64,000 bases of DNA from Zygnema cylindricum (taxonomy: Eukaryota; Streptophyta; Zygnematophyceae; Zygnematales; Zygnemataceae), in contig JBBHKE010001684.1 of the NCBI GenBank assembly GCA_037447655.1, forward strand, positions 511,090 through 575,089. The letters run 5' to 3'. Positions 9,696-19,745 of this stretch are shown piece by piece. Under the pieces are notes generated by a model. The model searched no databases. It saw only the letters and a list, made by a program, of their open reading frames with translations, and was not told where the DNA came from. The translations under genes and the position numbers were made by a program. The stretch's first letter is position 1; each line of letters starts with the position of its first letter.

Positions 9696-10713
9696 AAGTC
9701 CTCAGAGTAGACAGCTTCCAAGAAGCCTCTAGGATAATCCTGACCCCTTTGTGTTTCAGCAAAAATAACTGCCACCCTGGCAGACAAAAACCCTGACCAC
9801 CTGCACCCCTGTGAAGGCAAGACTCCCCTGAGTCGATAGCAAAAAGAATCTCTGAATTTGCTCCCCTGAGCAGTAAGTTATGGAGGGTCAAAGTTGACCT
9901 TTTGTACAGAAGCTCTCTGGGAGAGGGGGTCCTATCTTCTAATTTTTCTAAGTCCTATCTCTCTCACAGACTCTATCTACTGGTGTACGGAACCAATCAG
10001 AATTGAGTTCCGTACGCAAAAGTACAGCTGCCGATGTACTTTAGGTACGGACATTGTACGACATGGCCAAAATGTCGACACATGTCAAATCCGGATTCGG
10101 TGCCGTAATCTCCGGAGATTCCACAATCCAACGGAATTTCGCCACGCGTCATCCGATGTGGCGATGGCCACAAACCGCCGAAATCTTCCTCCGCGATCTC
10201 GGCGCTAATCCCGACCGTCCGATTAAATTCGGATTTAATCTTAGCCGTAATAAATACATGCGCGGTATTTGTTTCACTTACGAAACAAATGCGCGGTATT
10301 GATTTTAGTCCGTACCGTATATATTACCGGATCTATGTATCCCGTAATCTGTTTATAGTTAAATGAATTATCATACGTATACATGTTTAAATAATTATCA
10401 AACTATATACTACGTAACATTAATCCTAGACTTAACGGCTAGGGCTACCGGCTATTTCCTGTCTGCCGGCCGGTAGGTACAAGGATCAAATCCTGCCGCC
10501 GGCACATACCTTTTAAATAAATAAATAAATCCTAATATAAAATTCCCGTAAACCTCAGGATAGCCAAGGTAGCCATGGCTCTAGCTTCCTCTCCAATTTC
10601 TCATTGACTGCGACAAGTTTGAGAGTTGGAGAGAGAAGTTAGAGATAGATTGCCTTGACTTCTATATTTCTTTTCAGACCTAGAAAATACTAATAAAACC
10701 ATTAGTTTCTACA
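9676..10713 (-). repeat. A1 5' LTR
   Basis: Begins TGTAGAAACTAATGG (minus strand) and ends GAGTTTCA against the primer-binding site. A TATA-like TGTACAAAAGG (about 9899-9908, minus strand) occupies the same place as TATAAATTGG in the B LTR. The leader after it holds three short hairpins at 9769-9834. Confidence 0.93.
10427..10507 (+). other. tRNA-like module in A1 5' LTR, antisense
   Basis: TAGACTTAACGGCTAGGGCT, then CAAGGATCAAATCCTGCC about 40 bases on. This copy is closer to a real T-arm (AGGAT-CAA-ATCCT) than the 3' LTR copy. Same strand and position as the modules at 5045, 46319 and 60894. Confidence 0.45.
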
Positions 10714-10719
10714 GGACTC

Positions 10720-12230
10720 GTGAATTTTTTAGTTTGCCCACTCGGTAATGGTTTGCGGAGCCCTTCTCAAAGGTAACTACTCGTTGTTGGACAATGGAAT
10801 CCCGAAGGGTTCACCTGGCCAATGAAAGCAAGTGCACAACTGTCCTAAGCCCCCTGGTATTTGGGGTTTCATTTCTACCATGAAAGCAACGAATTGCTCC
10901 TTCATCATGGCTGCCATTGTGGCTTAAAGCTTAGCCTTCTCCCTCTCTCTACGAGAGATATTACAAGGAGCTTCGTCTTTCTCTGTCTTCTTTGGGGGAG
11001 TGACCGGTTTTGCTGAACGGGCCGGAATTCCCCCGTTTTTAATCTGATTTTGGTAAGTAAAATTAGGGCCTTTGATGTGGCAACGGTGGACGTAATGTCC
11101 TTTCTGCTGAGAATGAGTGCATGTGGCCGCCTTGTCGTGGCACATGCGGGCATTGTACCGCGTCTTTCAGCATCGGAAACACAAACAGTTCCTAAGATTA
11201 ACCAGTGGGGTTTCCTTGGTCGGCGTCCTCGGAGGCCTATTAGGCGGCCATGGGTTTTTAGGTGGAGGAGGAGATGGGTTAGCCGGTTTCCTATGAGTAG
11301 TTTTGGGCCGCTCATGAGCGTCCTACTACGATGTTTGCATCTCATATTCCACCACGTATTGAGCTGCTTGCTCAATTGTGAAACTTAGTCCAAACTTTGA
11401 CTGAGGTGGTTTTGTATAAACCTACTGGATAGGGTCGGAAAATGTCCCACAAATTTTTGGACAGCCTCCGCATCGGACATAAGGTCCGGTAATGCTTCTC
11501 GGAGAGTTTCCATTCGAGCTTGTAGGGCGGGGGCAATTTCACCCCGCCTACGCTCGAAGTTCATCAACTCTTTGATTTGATCGTGGTTCTGCATCCGATA
11601 TTCCTCCTAGAGGATGTCGAACATGACCAAGAGAGTGTCACCTAAGGTAATGGTCCCTCTTGCTCTAGCTAGGACCGCCGCTTGGACAACCACTGCATAC
11701 TGGCGAGGGACCTCGGGGATAGGTAGAAACAGCTCGTCCCCATTAGCGTCTACTACCGCTGGCCTTACCTCGTAGTATGGAATATCCACCTGGCCTAGGA
11801 CTTATAGTACCCCCGCAAACAGAGGAATGTACTCTCTCATCTCAAGATAGTCTTCGTACTTGCGAGTGTAGAGGGTGAGGGCCGAACCCTGTAGGTATCG
11901 CTCGAGGAGGAAAAAGGCGACGCGCGTCAAAACTATCTTGATATCGAAATGCTAGATCTGTCATTTCCGTGTCATATAACATCGGAAATGAGATAAGGAC
12001 ATGGTGTCCTTTAATTGTGAAAAGAAAAATTGCATCTTTCCCATGGATCCCTTCGAGGAGGAAGCCTTGTCGTCAAAAGAAAGATGCACTGGTTGTGCCA
12101 AAGAAGGGCTAGCAAGGAACACAAGAGTGTGAGGATTTGGAAAGGTTTCCTCAAAAAAGACTTCTTCGGTTCCCTCTAGGTATGACCTAGATGAAATTGA
12201 GGATAATGATGATGCCAATGTCAAAACAGC
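10720..12230 (-). pseudogene. Decayed Gag of a second LTR-retroelement class, probably Ty3/gypsy-like
   Basis: Consecutive minus-strand reading blocks follow one another: 12224-11961 (Ser-rich start), then VAFFLLERYLQGSALTLYTR near 11910-11850, then 11789-11607, 11594-11385 and 11145-10924. The VAFFLLERYLQGSAL stretch resembles the A-x-x-L-x-G-x-A core of retrotransposon Gag. MQNHDQIKELMNFERRRGE then LREALPDLMSDAEAVQKFVG look like an assembly helix and charged linker. Near 11150-11070 a Cys/His cluster reads MCHDKAATCTHSQQKGHYVH plus further Cys, a zinc-finger-like motif unlike the copia knuckles here. Stops and shifts separate the blocks. No RT or LTR was found, so the superfamily is an inference. 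Confidence 0.45.
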
Positions 12231-13584
12231 CGGATCGACAACGATAATTGAACCACAGCCAGATCAAGTGGGATAAAGATTTGGAAAAATCTAGAGTATC
12301 TAACTACAGAGGACGATAAATTGTACCGCCACAAGTGGATCCGGATTGATAAAGGAGGATATCCCAATCCATGGGCATAAACGATGAGAGAAATCTTGGG
12401 TATAATCGTGAAATGTTTAAAACGGCCTGTTCGAGGTGCAACACGTGTCAAACCAATCCGCACTCGTCCAATCAACACACGTAATCACTATCACGACCTG
12501 ATGGTTAGATAAAAGTTGGAATACCAAAACATCTACCCTCGAACAAGGGGCAAGGCCGAAGGGCCAGATCTATAAACAAGCAGACAATTATTGAATCACC
12601 TTTCGGTGCAGATCTAAAACAACAAAGACAGAATAACGCCTATAGAGTGCCACCCACGGCAAGATCTAGAAAGTAATTCCACACCAGATAGTCATAAGAA
12701 AACCTCAAGGCCACTCAGGGCAAGATAGCATGCAGGGAAACACGAAAAATACTAATTCTCAATCAAAATGGTTCCAATTGAAATCGATCCACACCGATCT
12801 CCTAAACGAGTGTCGAAACTATGACAGAATGCTACTTCACCCGCAAGGCATCAACTACTTACAAACATCTTTAATACTCTGATGAGTACTAAAAGTGAAC
12901 CGGACTTGTTCGAACTAAGTCGGATTTTGCAGTGCTTGTGAATGTGACTTGTTCCAAAATCCTCTCAGAGCAGCGTCTCCAAAAGTGACCTTCCGCGAGA
13001 GTCTCGTTAACGTGAAGATGTACACCGTTGAATGTTAGAGAACCAGTTGAAAGGAAAAAATGAAGGTGCCGGTAGAAGAAAAATAACAAATAAAGAAACA
13101 CAAATATGATAAATAGGAAAAGTACGTTAGAATAAATTCAGAGGCTGCTCTAACTCCAGATGTACAGCCAAACTTGTGACCACAATAATCCAAAGCCAGT
13201 AGAAACCCTAATTCCACTTGAAAAACAAAAATTCCAAAGCCAAACCCTTATTTCGGACAAACAAAACTCCAAATCCGCAGCCAAGGAATAGAAGGATACG
13301 GACCTAAGGACTAGAATAAAAAAGAATAAACCCCAAATCTGCTGCAACCCTAATTCTACAGCGAAAACCCTATTTATGCAGCTAACCCCTAATTCTGTAG
13401 ATTAACCCTAAATTTGCTACAGAATTTAGGTTTAACACTACAGCTAAGAAATAGAGTGGGAGCAGAATAAGAGAAAAAAATTGAAAAAAGAAATAATGGA
13501 AAAAAAAAACATTTTTTTTCATTTTTAAATAAAAAACATAAATTATTTTTATTAGAACTAGGTTTTGAACAAGAATGCTAAGCC
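12231..13584. other. Unassigned DNA with scattered CCCTAA-type motifs
   Basis: No supported gene. From about 13200 to 13420, AACCCTA-type motifs recur every 20-30 bases in a degenerate array alternating with CTGCAGC/CTGTAG-like words. The region may hold the 5' LTR and leader of the Gag at 10720-12230, but no boundaries are visible. Confidence 0.35.
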
Positions 13585-13819
13585 AAGAGGTAGCCTCTAG
13601 ACTCTATGGTTTTTATCACATTCCCTACAAGAGTTATCCCAATCTGACAGCAAAGCAATAAATAATCCAACCGAAACAAAGGAAAATCCAAATTTGATCA
13701 TAAATACACTCCTTCTAAGCCAACCGAAATACCAACCAGACACACACACACAACCAAACCGTCAAGCTGCCCGAGGAAGGCACAACAAGGTCTAGATGTG
13801 CTCCCCCACGATCTCAAAT
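13585..13819. repeat. 235-bp direct repeat, copy 1
   Basis: Starts AAGAGGTAGCC and ends GATCTCAAAT, with an internal ACACACACAC tract. It matches 14130-14364 with scattered substitutions. No TG..CA termini or inverted repeats. Confidence 0.8.
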
Positions 13820-14129
13820 GTCGGTTGAAATTTTTGTTCATGCATTAGTCACTAAATGCCATGATTACGAGTGTTTAGTGGGCCAGGATGTTATATTCCG
13901 AGTTAGTGGTGGTGTGGACATGCACGACCAGACATTTTCTTACCAGCCGACACAATTTCTGGAGCGCAAAATTTGTCTCCCTCTCATTTCAGCCCGCCGA
14001 CCTTTGCCCACCATGGCCCATTCGGCTTCTGCTCTCCTTGCATTCTCAAGGAACTCCGTTGTGAAGGAAATTTTCCACTCCTTGTCGGCCAAGAAATCTC
14101 GTGAGATTCTGATCAATTCTCACACAAAC
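13820..14129. other. Spacer between the two 235-bp repeats
   Basis: 310 bp without a recognised gene. One open frame (13818-14138 +) ends just inside the second repeat and has no family resemblance. Confidence 0.3.
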
Positions 14130-14364
14130 AAGAGGTAGCCATCAGACTCTTTGGTCTTTATCACATTCCCTACGACAGTTATCCCGTTATGACAGCAAAG
14201 CAAGAAATATTCCAACCGAAACAAGCAAAAATCCAAATCCGATCAAAAATACACTCCTTCCAAGCCAACCGAAATACCAACAAGACACACACACACAACC
14301 GAACCGTCAAGCTGCCCGAGGAAGGTACAGCAAGGCCTAGATGTGCTCCCCCAGGATCTCCAAT
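14130..14364. repeat. 235-bp direct repeat, copy 2
   Basis: Second copy of 13585-13819, exactly 545 bp downstream start to start and of equal length. Confidence 0.8.
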
Positions 14365-15112
14365 TCCACTCTCCCACCAAAAGACCAAGTTTGGAGGGAA
14401 ACCTTCCACACATGGCTTTAGGCCGTGTAGATTAAAAACGTAGGCAAAAAAACAATGGCAAATATTATCAACCTATCTAGCCTCTATAGCTATCTATCAA
14501 TAACAAATAGAAAGCATGAGCAATCGATGAGAGATAGCAAGAGAAAGCTCCGCCGCCAAAATATAATTCTTGTCCAAAAGCAAGAAATTATAAGTTTGAA
14601 AATAGACTAAATATTAGCTACGCTAAGCCTTTGCAAACCCTAACCTAAGTTTATGCTAATTCACATGAATAAACTACTTAAGATGTTTGGCCAATAGGAG
14701 GCCAACATCGTTTGCCGTACGCATAACAAAATCCACCGTCCGAGGGTAAAAACCCTCCCTAACTACATGTGTAGGCGAACCTACATGGGTTCGCAACTTA
14801 AATAAATGAAATGTATCGCAGCATCGCCAATATGCTAAGGAATCGCAATTCATTGCCAAACGATACTTGGCGTCTATACTCCAAAATCGCGTGTGTATGC
14901 ACGAAACGAAACATACCGCACGAAATTTTCTGGAAATTGTGACACGTCGCCCAAATGATATTCACGTCTATACTTCGAAATCGCGAACTAATTAACGAAA
15001 CAACAAAAATTGCACTAAATTAGTACATGTTTAATTAGTCGTGTACGCGAATTGCGTATAAGTCACAAAAACTAAATCGACAGTACCACACAAGGAACGC
15101 AAACAAAAATCA
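14365..15112. other. Unassigned AT-rich DNA
   Basis: No gene or boundary seen. Words such as CACGAAACGAAAC hint at a distant relation to the GC-clustered 5' part of the R repeats, but this is too weak to call. Confidence 0.3.
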
Positions 15113-15233
15113 TATGTGCATGCATAATATCGTGCGTGCGTGCCAAAAATCCTACGTGCGTGCGAAATATTGTACATGGATGCAAAATATCGTACGTGTG
15201 TGCAAATATCGTGCGAGCGTGCTAACCGATATC
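15113..15233. repeat. 20-bp minisatellite, about 5-6 degenerate units
   Basis: Units of about 20 bp built on TGCGTGCGAAATATTGTAC, with CGTGCG and AAATATCG recurring in phase. Confidence 0.65.
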
Positions 15234-15289
15234 ATGCGGCCTGACAACATCTATAGTTCCATTTTTTGTGTGTTGTTTATGCTTAGATT

Positions 15290-16176
15290 TCACAAAAACC
15301 TCATCTCAACATCTGTGTGAGATGATAAGGGTTTTTACACTAGCACTAATAAGGGAATCTTTACTGCTAGATTTCAAAAAAAAGAGTAGTTCATTGCTGA
15401 AAAGGGTAGCTAAGGGATGTTTAGGCTGATCATAAACAATGAAAAGAAGAAAATTTATTATGCTTGTGTTCATGATAATATTTTATGGCATAAAAGACTT
15501 GGACATGTGTATTTAGATAAGTTGAAATAAATAAAACAGATGGGGTTATTTGAAGGGATTCACTATGGAGAAAATAAAAATCTACGTGATTGTAGTTGGT
15601 GTGCTCAAGGTAAGACACACAGGTTACCATTTCCAAAGGTAGCCACTTATAAAGGGGAAAAAGTGTTATATCTGGTACACACTGATATATGGGGACCCGC
15701 TAAAGTGCCCTCACCCGGAGTTTAAGGTTTATGATTACTATCATCGACGATTGGTCTCGGTATTCAAGAATGTATTATCTGAAAATTAAATCAAAGGCTC
15801 CACAGGTTTTTAAGGAAAATAAAACATGGAGTGAGAAACTCCATGAAACCCTTTTTAAGAGAGTAAGGAGTGATAAAAGAGGGGAGTATATCACAAATCA
15901 CTACGAGGATTTTATGAGAGAAGATGGAGTGCAACACCAAAAGAGAGTCCTTGAAAATCTTGAGCAGAATGTAGCCGAGAGGTTAAACAGGACACTAAGT
16001 GATAGTGCCAAGAGTATGTTATCAGAAAAGAAGATAGGAAAGAGATTTTGGGCTGAAGCAATAAACTGTGCAAACTATCTCAAGAATAGATTTCTTACTT
16101 CAGGGGTAAAAGGCAAAACACCTTATGAGAGATGGACCGACAGAAAAATAGATATTTCTCACTTAAAGGTGTTACG
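15290..16176 (+). pseudogene. Copia element C, part 1 (protease end and integrase)
   Basis: Begins inside the pre-integrase region (HKNLISTSV near 15294). It continues through a frame-broken zinc region and the integrase core: CSWCAQGKTHRLPFPK, HTDIWGPAKVPS, DDWSRYSRMYYL, RSDKRGEY, VAERLNRTLSDSA and PYERWTDRKIDISHLK. The Asp and Glu positions remain, but the Asn after RSD is Lys and the Gly before VAE is missing. Stops occur before 15540 and at 15723. The frame ends at 16176 where element B is inserted. No LTR or gag lies upstream. Confidence 0.82.
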
Positions 16177-16391
16177 GGTTGAAATTATTGGATTTATAAG
16201 GTATTTTCTAAGTCTGAATTTATTAGTAAAAACAACAAAAGTAAAAGCGCAGGCAGCTTGCCTCCACCTCTTCTCTCTGCCCCCCATACTTGTTGTAGTC
16301 AGTGAAGGAAAGAGAGGGTCGTTGAGCCATGGTTGCCTCAGCTGCATAGGCAAGACTTAAGAGTGACATAAGTCACTCTCAACAAAAGGTT

Positions 16392-16460
16392 GAGTCGGGC
16401 AGGACTCGAACCTCTGACCGACAGAGCGTGGCGTTAGCCGTCAGCTCTAACCGGTCTATC
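16392..16460 (-). other. tRNA-like module in B 5' LTR, antisense
   Basis: Minus strand reads TAGACCGGTTAGAGCTGACG (A-box/D-arm-like, plus coordinates about 16439-16458) and then GGTTCGAGTCCTGCC (B box and T-arm half, near 16398-16412). Box spacing is normal for Pol III promoters. The acceptor halves do not pair, so this is tRNA-derived, not a clean tRNA gene. The 3' LTR copy is at 21735-21803. Confidence 0.55.
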
Positions 16461-16974
16461 GTAGAAGTTCGTTACATTACATGGGGTACGATATTTATTT
16501 AAACATGAAATAGAACACTAATCCTATTAATGTAACTATGAAAAGGAAACATAGAGACACAGCAAATTTAGTGCGTTTATCAAATCCGCCGCACGAAATA
16601 AATGAGCCGGACATTTATTTCAACGACGTAAATTAAAAGTTGGTCTTCATCCGACGGCGCTAATCGTCGCCGAGGTCTTGAAATGGTCACTTTGGCGGTT
16701 TTTGGACGTGGCGTAACGTGGCATGACTTACCGATACGTGCCAGGATTGAATTGAGCAGCGGGGATCTCGGACGACATAAGGACGTTTTAGACGGCGACA
16801 CGAGTCCACTCCATGGCCTTGTTGTACAGAGGCCGTACATAAAGTACATCGGCCACAGTACTTTTTGGTACTTTACAGTATCCTGATTGGAGCGTACTTT
16901 AGTAGATAGGGTTTGTGAAAGAGATGTAGGACTTAGAATATTTTTAGACAATCGCCTCTCGCTTGGGAGCTTTG

Positions 16975-16980
16975 TATAAA
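16975..16980 (+). promoter_or_regulatory. TATA box of B 5' LTR
   Basis: TATAAA in GAGCTTTGTATAAATTGG, repeated at 22317-22322 in the 3' LTR. Transcription should start about 30 bases downstream, leaving a roughly 190-base R-U5 leader before the primer-binding site. Confidence 0.55.
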
Positions 16981-17195
16981 TTGGCATCTTTGCCGGCTCA
17001 TAACTAAGCGCTTGGTTGACCAATTTCAGTGATTCTTTTTGCTACGGACTCAAAAGAGTCCACGCTGCACAAAGGTGTAGTCAAATTGTCAGTTTGCCAT
17101 GTTGGGCAGCAGTGATTGTGACTTGAAGTGGGTTAGTTAAACACTATCTAGAGGCTTTCTGTATTCTGTCCTCTAATGGAGGACACAGAATTGTA

Positions 17196-17207
17196 GGTTA
17201 TGGGCCC
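17196..17207 (+). other. B primer-binding site, internal initiator tRNA-Met type
   Basis: GGTTATGGGCCC followed by ACC, abutting the LTR. The LTR ATG upstream is closed by TAG within eight codons, so the ATG inside this site (17200) is the only plausible Gag start here. Confidence 0.8.
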
Positions 17208-18830
17208 ACCCTCTAAGGTGCCCACCTTCAATGGATCTGGGTTCATCTATTGGGAAGCCATGATGATGGGAGCTTTGTGCAAAAAACGATACTTGGGTAT
17301 CGTCAGTTGACAATTGACACGTCCACCTTCAAGAACTTCACCAGGGTTTTGGAGGAGTTAGGTTTCCTACGGCAACGACTGCTTCAGCGGAGGAGGCAGA
17401 TGATGGGGACAGCAATGTGTCCAAAAAGGGGAAAGGGAAGGAGACACCCCTCACTCCTATAGCCATGGCACCGGGATCGGCGGCCGTTAAAACCGTGGAG
17501 AAGGATACTCAAATGTGGGAAGAAGTATACATGGCTGCCAAAAACTTCATTCTAAGGCAACTCTCTCAAGCTTTGGCCACCCCTCACGTTCACACTTACA
17601 AGGCCGAGGAGTTATGGTTGAGTTTGGTGGAGATCTATAAAGATGGTACTATTCAGAAGCTCTAGTTGGCTGAGCAAAAGCTAACGAGTTACACTCACAA
17701 AAGAGGAAAAATGTTGGATTATTGTAATGATCTTTCTTGTTTGTATATAGAGATGGAAAGTGCCCAGTGGACAGTTACAATGAAGATGAAAGTTAACACT
17801 CTCATTGTGAAATTACCAGACTAGTACGAGAACATAGTGTAATGAGTACAGGAAATGATTGATAATTAATGGAAGTGCAATACAGTGGTCCGGATGATAC
17901 TTGTGCAGGAAAATACCATGGAGATTAGAAGAGGAGCAAAGAGCATTCAAGCTCTAGCTGCAGCAGGGAACCGATGGGTGAAGGACACGAAGAAACCTTA
18001 CTAGGGGGGAAGATATCAGCCTGGAGGACCATGCCCCCCATATGGCCTTTGTCATTTTTGCAAAACGCCGAGACACTTTATCGCAGACTATGTCACGTTG
18101 TCGGAGCTGAGGCTCCAAGAGAACCGTGGAGGGGTTCTTGCGAAGGGAAGAAAAAGGCACTTGTGGTCACAAAGGTGACAGCAGAAACCGAGGACGAGTC
18201 CTTTGACGAGGATGGGGAACTTCTTCTCGAAAAGAGTCTAGAGGAGAAGGAGATCCCTCGGATATAGTAGTTTGCCCTTAGAGCAATGTGTGAAGCTCCA
18301 CAGGAAGGATGGATCATCGACTCAGGTGCATCTATGCATATGTGTCGTGATAAGGAACTCTTCACTAATCTAAGAAAGATCCCTACAATAGAGATAGAGT
18401 ATGGGGATAGGAGAGTGGTTACTAGAGATCTAGTGGGATCAGTAGATCTGAAAGTCTTAGTGGAGGGTAAGACTTCTATACTCACATTCTCAGATGTACT
18501 CTATATTCCTCAGCTAAGTAAAAATCTTGTCTCTACGTCTGTGTTAGATAACAAAGAGTTTGATACCTTCACTAGAAAGTGAATCTTTACAACAATGTAT
18601 GGGGATGAAGTTTACTGCACGGCAGATAAGGGTAACCAAGGAATGTTTAGGCTCAACATGAGTAATGAAAAGAAGAATGTTTACTATGTTGGTGTTCCTA
18701 AGTTGATGATTTGGTTTAAACAATTGGGGCATGTGCATTTTTAAAGGTCTAGGGAAATGATAAAGCTTGGGGTAGTAGAAGGCATTCAGTTTGGGGATAA
18801 TGAAATGATGAATGATTGTAGTGGCTTCAG
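17200..18830 (+). pseudogene. B gag and protease, heavily mutated
   Basis: Opens MGPPSKVPTFNGSGFIYWEA, then breaks. Recognisable blocks: MAAKNFILRQLSQALATPHV near 17530, KMLDYCNDLSCLYIEMES near 17710, a damaged zinc knuckle CHFCKTPRHFIADY near 18050 (last Cys is Tyr) and the protease DSGASMHMCRDK (18310-18350) in the intact stretch 18286-18582. Stops at 17309, 17662, 17822 and others. Non-functional. Confidence 0.85.
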
Positions 18831-19745
18831 AGACTTTAATTTCCTAAAGCCGCCACATATAGAGGTGAGAAAGTACTAGATCTAGTCCACAGAGATATCT
18901 GGGTACTCGCAAAGGTACCTTCGATTGGGGGAAAAAGGTTTATGTTGACAAAAACCGATGATTGGTCTAGATACTCTACAGTCATTTTCCTGAAAACAAA
19001 GTCTGAAACATCAACTTACTTCGAAGAATATAAAGCTTGGAGTGAGAAGTTGCATCGAACCCCCATTAAGAGGATAAGGAGTGATAATGGGGGAAAATAT
19101 ACAACTAACCAGTTTGAGGAATACTTGAGAGAAGAGGGAGTACAGCACCAGAAAACCGTACCAGATAACCCTGAACAAAATGGGGTAGCTGAGAGGTTGA
19201 ACAGAACACTAGGAGATAGTGCATGTAGTATGTTGGCTGACAAGAAAGTAGGAAAGAGAGTTTGGGCAGAGGCCATGAACAATGCCAACTACATGAAGAA
19301 TAGAGTCCTTACCTCAGGTGTAAAGGGAATGACACCTTGTGAGAGATGGGTGGGAAGGAAACCATTTATCTCTCACCTTAAAGTATTCGGTAGCCAAGTT
19401 TACATTCTTGACACGGATAGGAAAAACTGGAAACTAGATGCTAAAGGAAAACCTAGATACTTGGTAGGATATGATGAGGATGTCAAAGGATATATAGTGT
19501 ATGACTTAGCAAAGAGAGATATGATTCTGGTTAAACACCTAGTTGTCATGGATGAAGGGAAGTCATTTGACCCCTTTAAATATACCAAGAAGATAAGAAT
19601 CAGATTTGAGTGTGAAGGTGACGAGGACTCCGTCATTCCAGAAAGGGACATGAGTGAACAGAGATTGCAAATTCTGGGGAGATCCAAGACACAGGAGATC
19701 CACCGAAAACCACACATATTCCTATTGATTTTGATTAAACAATAG
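18831..19745 (+). pseudogene. B integrase
   Basis: The zinc-binding region near 18835 carries a deletion that removes CAQGKAHR and shifts frame. The catalytic core from 18942 is open for 267 codons: DDWSRYS, RSDNGGKYTTN, QNGVAERLNRTLGDSA, HLKVFGSQVYILDTDR and VGYDEDVKGYIVYDL. The D and E of the second half of the triad are present; the first Asp block is damaged (HRDIWVLAKVPS). The frame drifts after the acidic linker. Confidence 0.87.

Larger units (their letters stand above)
4295..10713 (-). mobile_element. Copia retrotransposon A1, near full length
   Basis: Complete architecture on the minus strand: 5' LTR 9676-10713, primer-binding site 9664-9675, gag-protease-integrase-RT-RNase H (copia order) 9671-5346, polypurine tract, 3' LTR 4295-5332. 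The LTRs begin TGTAGAAA and end TTTCA. Both are 1038 bp with about 25 substitutions and no indels by eye, so the insertion is fairly young. Defects are few: stops at 8310, 7809 and 7491, and single-base frameshifts near 7054 and 6700. The 5-bp flanks (GAGGA and GGACT) do not match, so the outer junctions are not those of a simple insertion. Confidence 0.93.
16177..17195 (+). repeat. B 5' LTR
   Basis: Matches 21520-22537 along its length. The first base is G where the 3' copy has T (TGTTGAAATTATT). It ends ATTGTA against the primer-binding site; the 3' copy ends TTTGCA. Confidence 0.9.

Noticed and set aside
13200-13420. Interstitial telomere from CCCTAA motifs
   Set aside because: The motifs are isolated and separated by 15-25 bases of other sequence, not a tandem telomeric array.
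16392-16460. Functional tRNA gene
   Set aside because: The A and B boxes are good, but the acceptor and anticodon arms do not pair, and the module is duplicated with the LTR. Kept as a tRNA-like module only.
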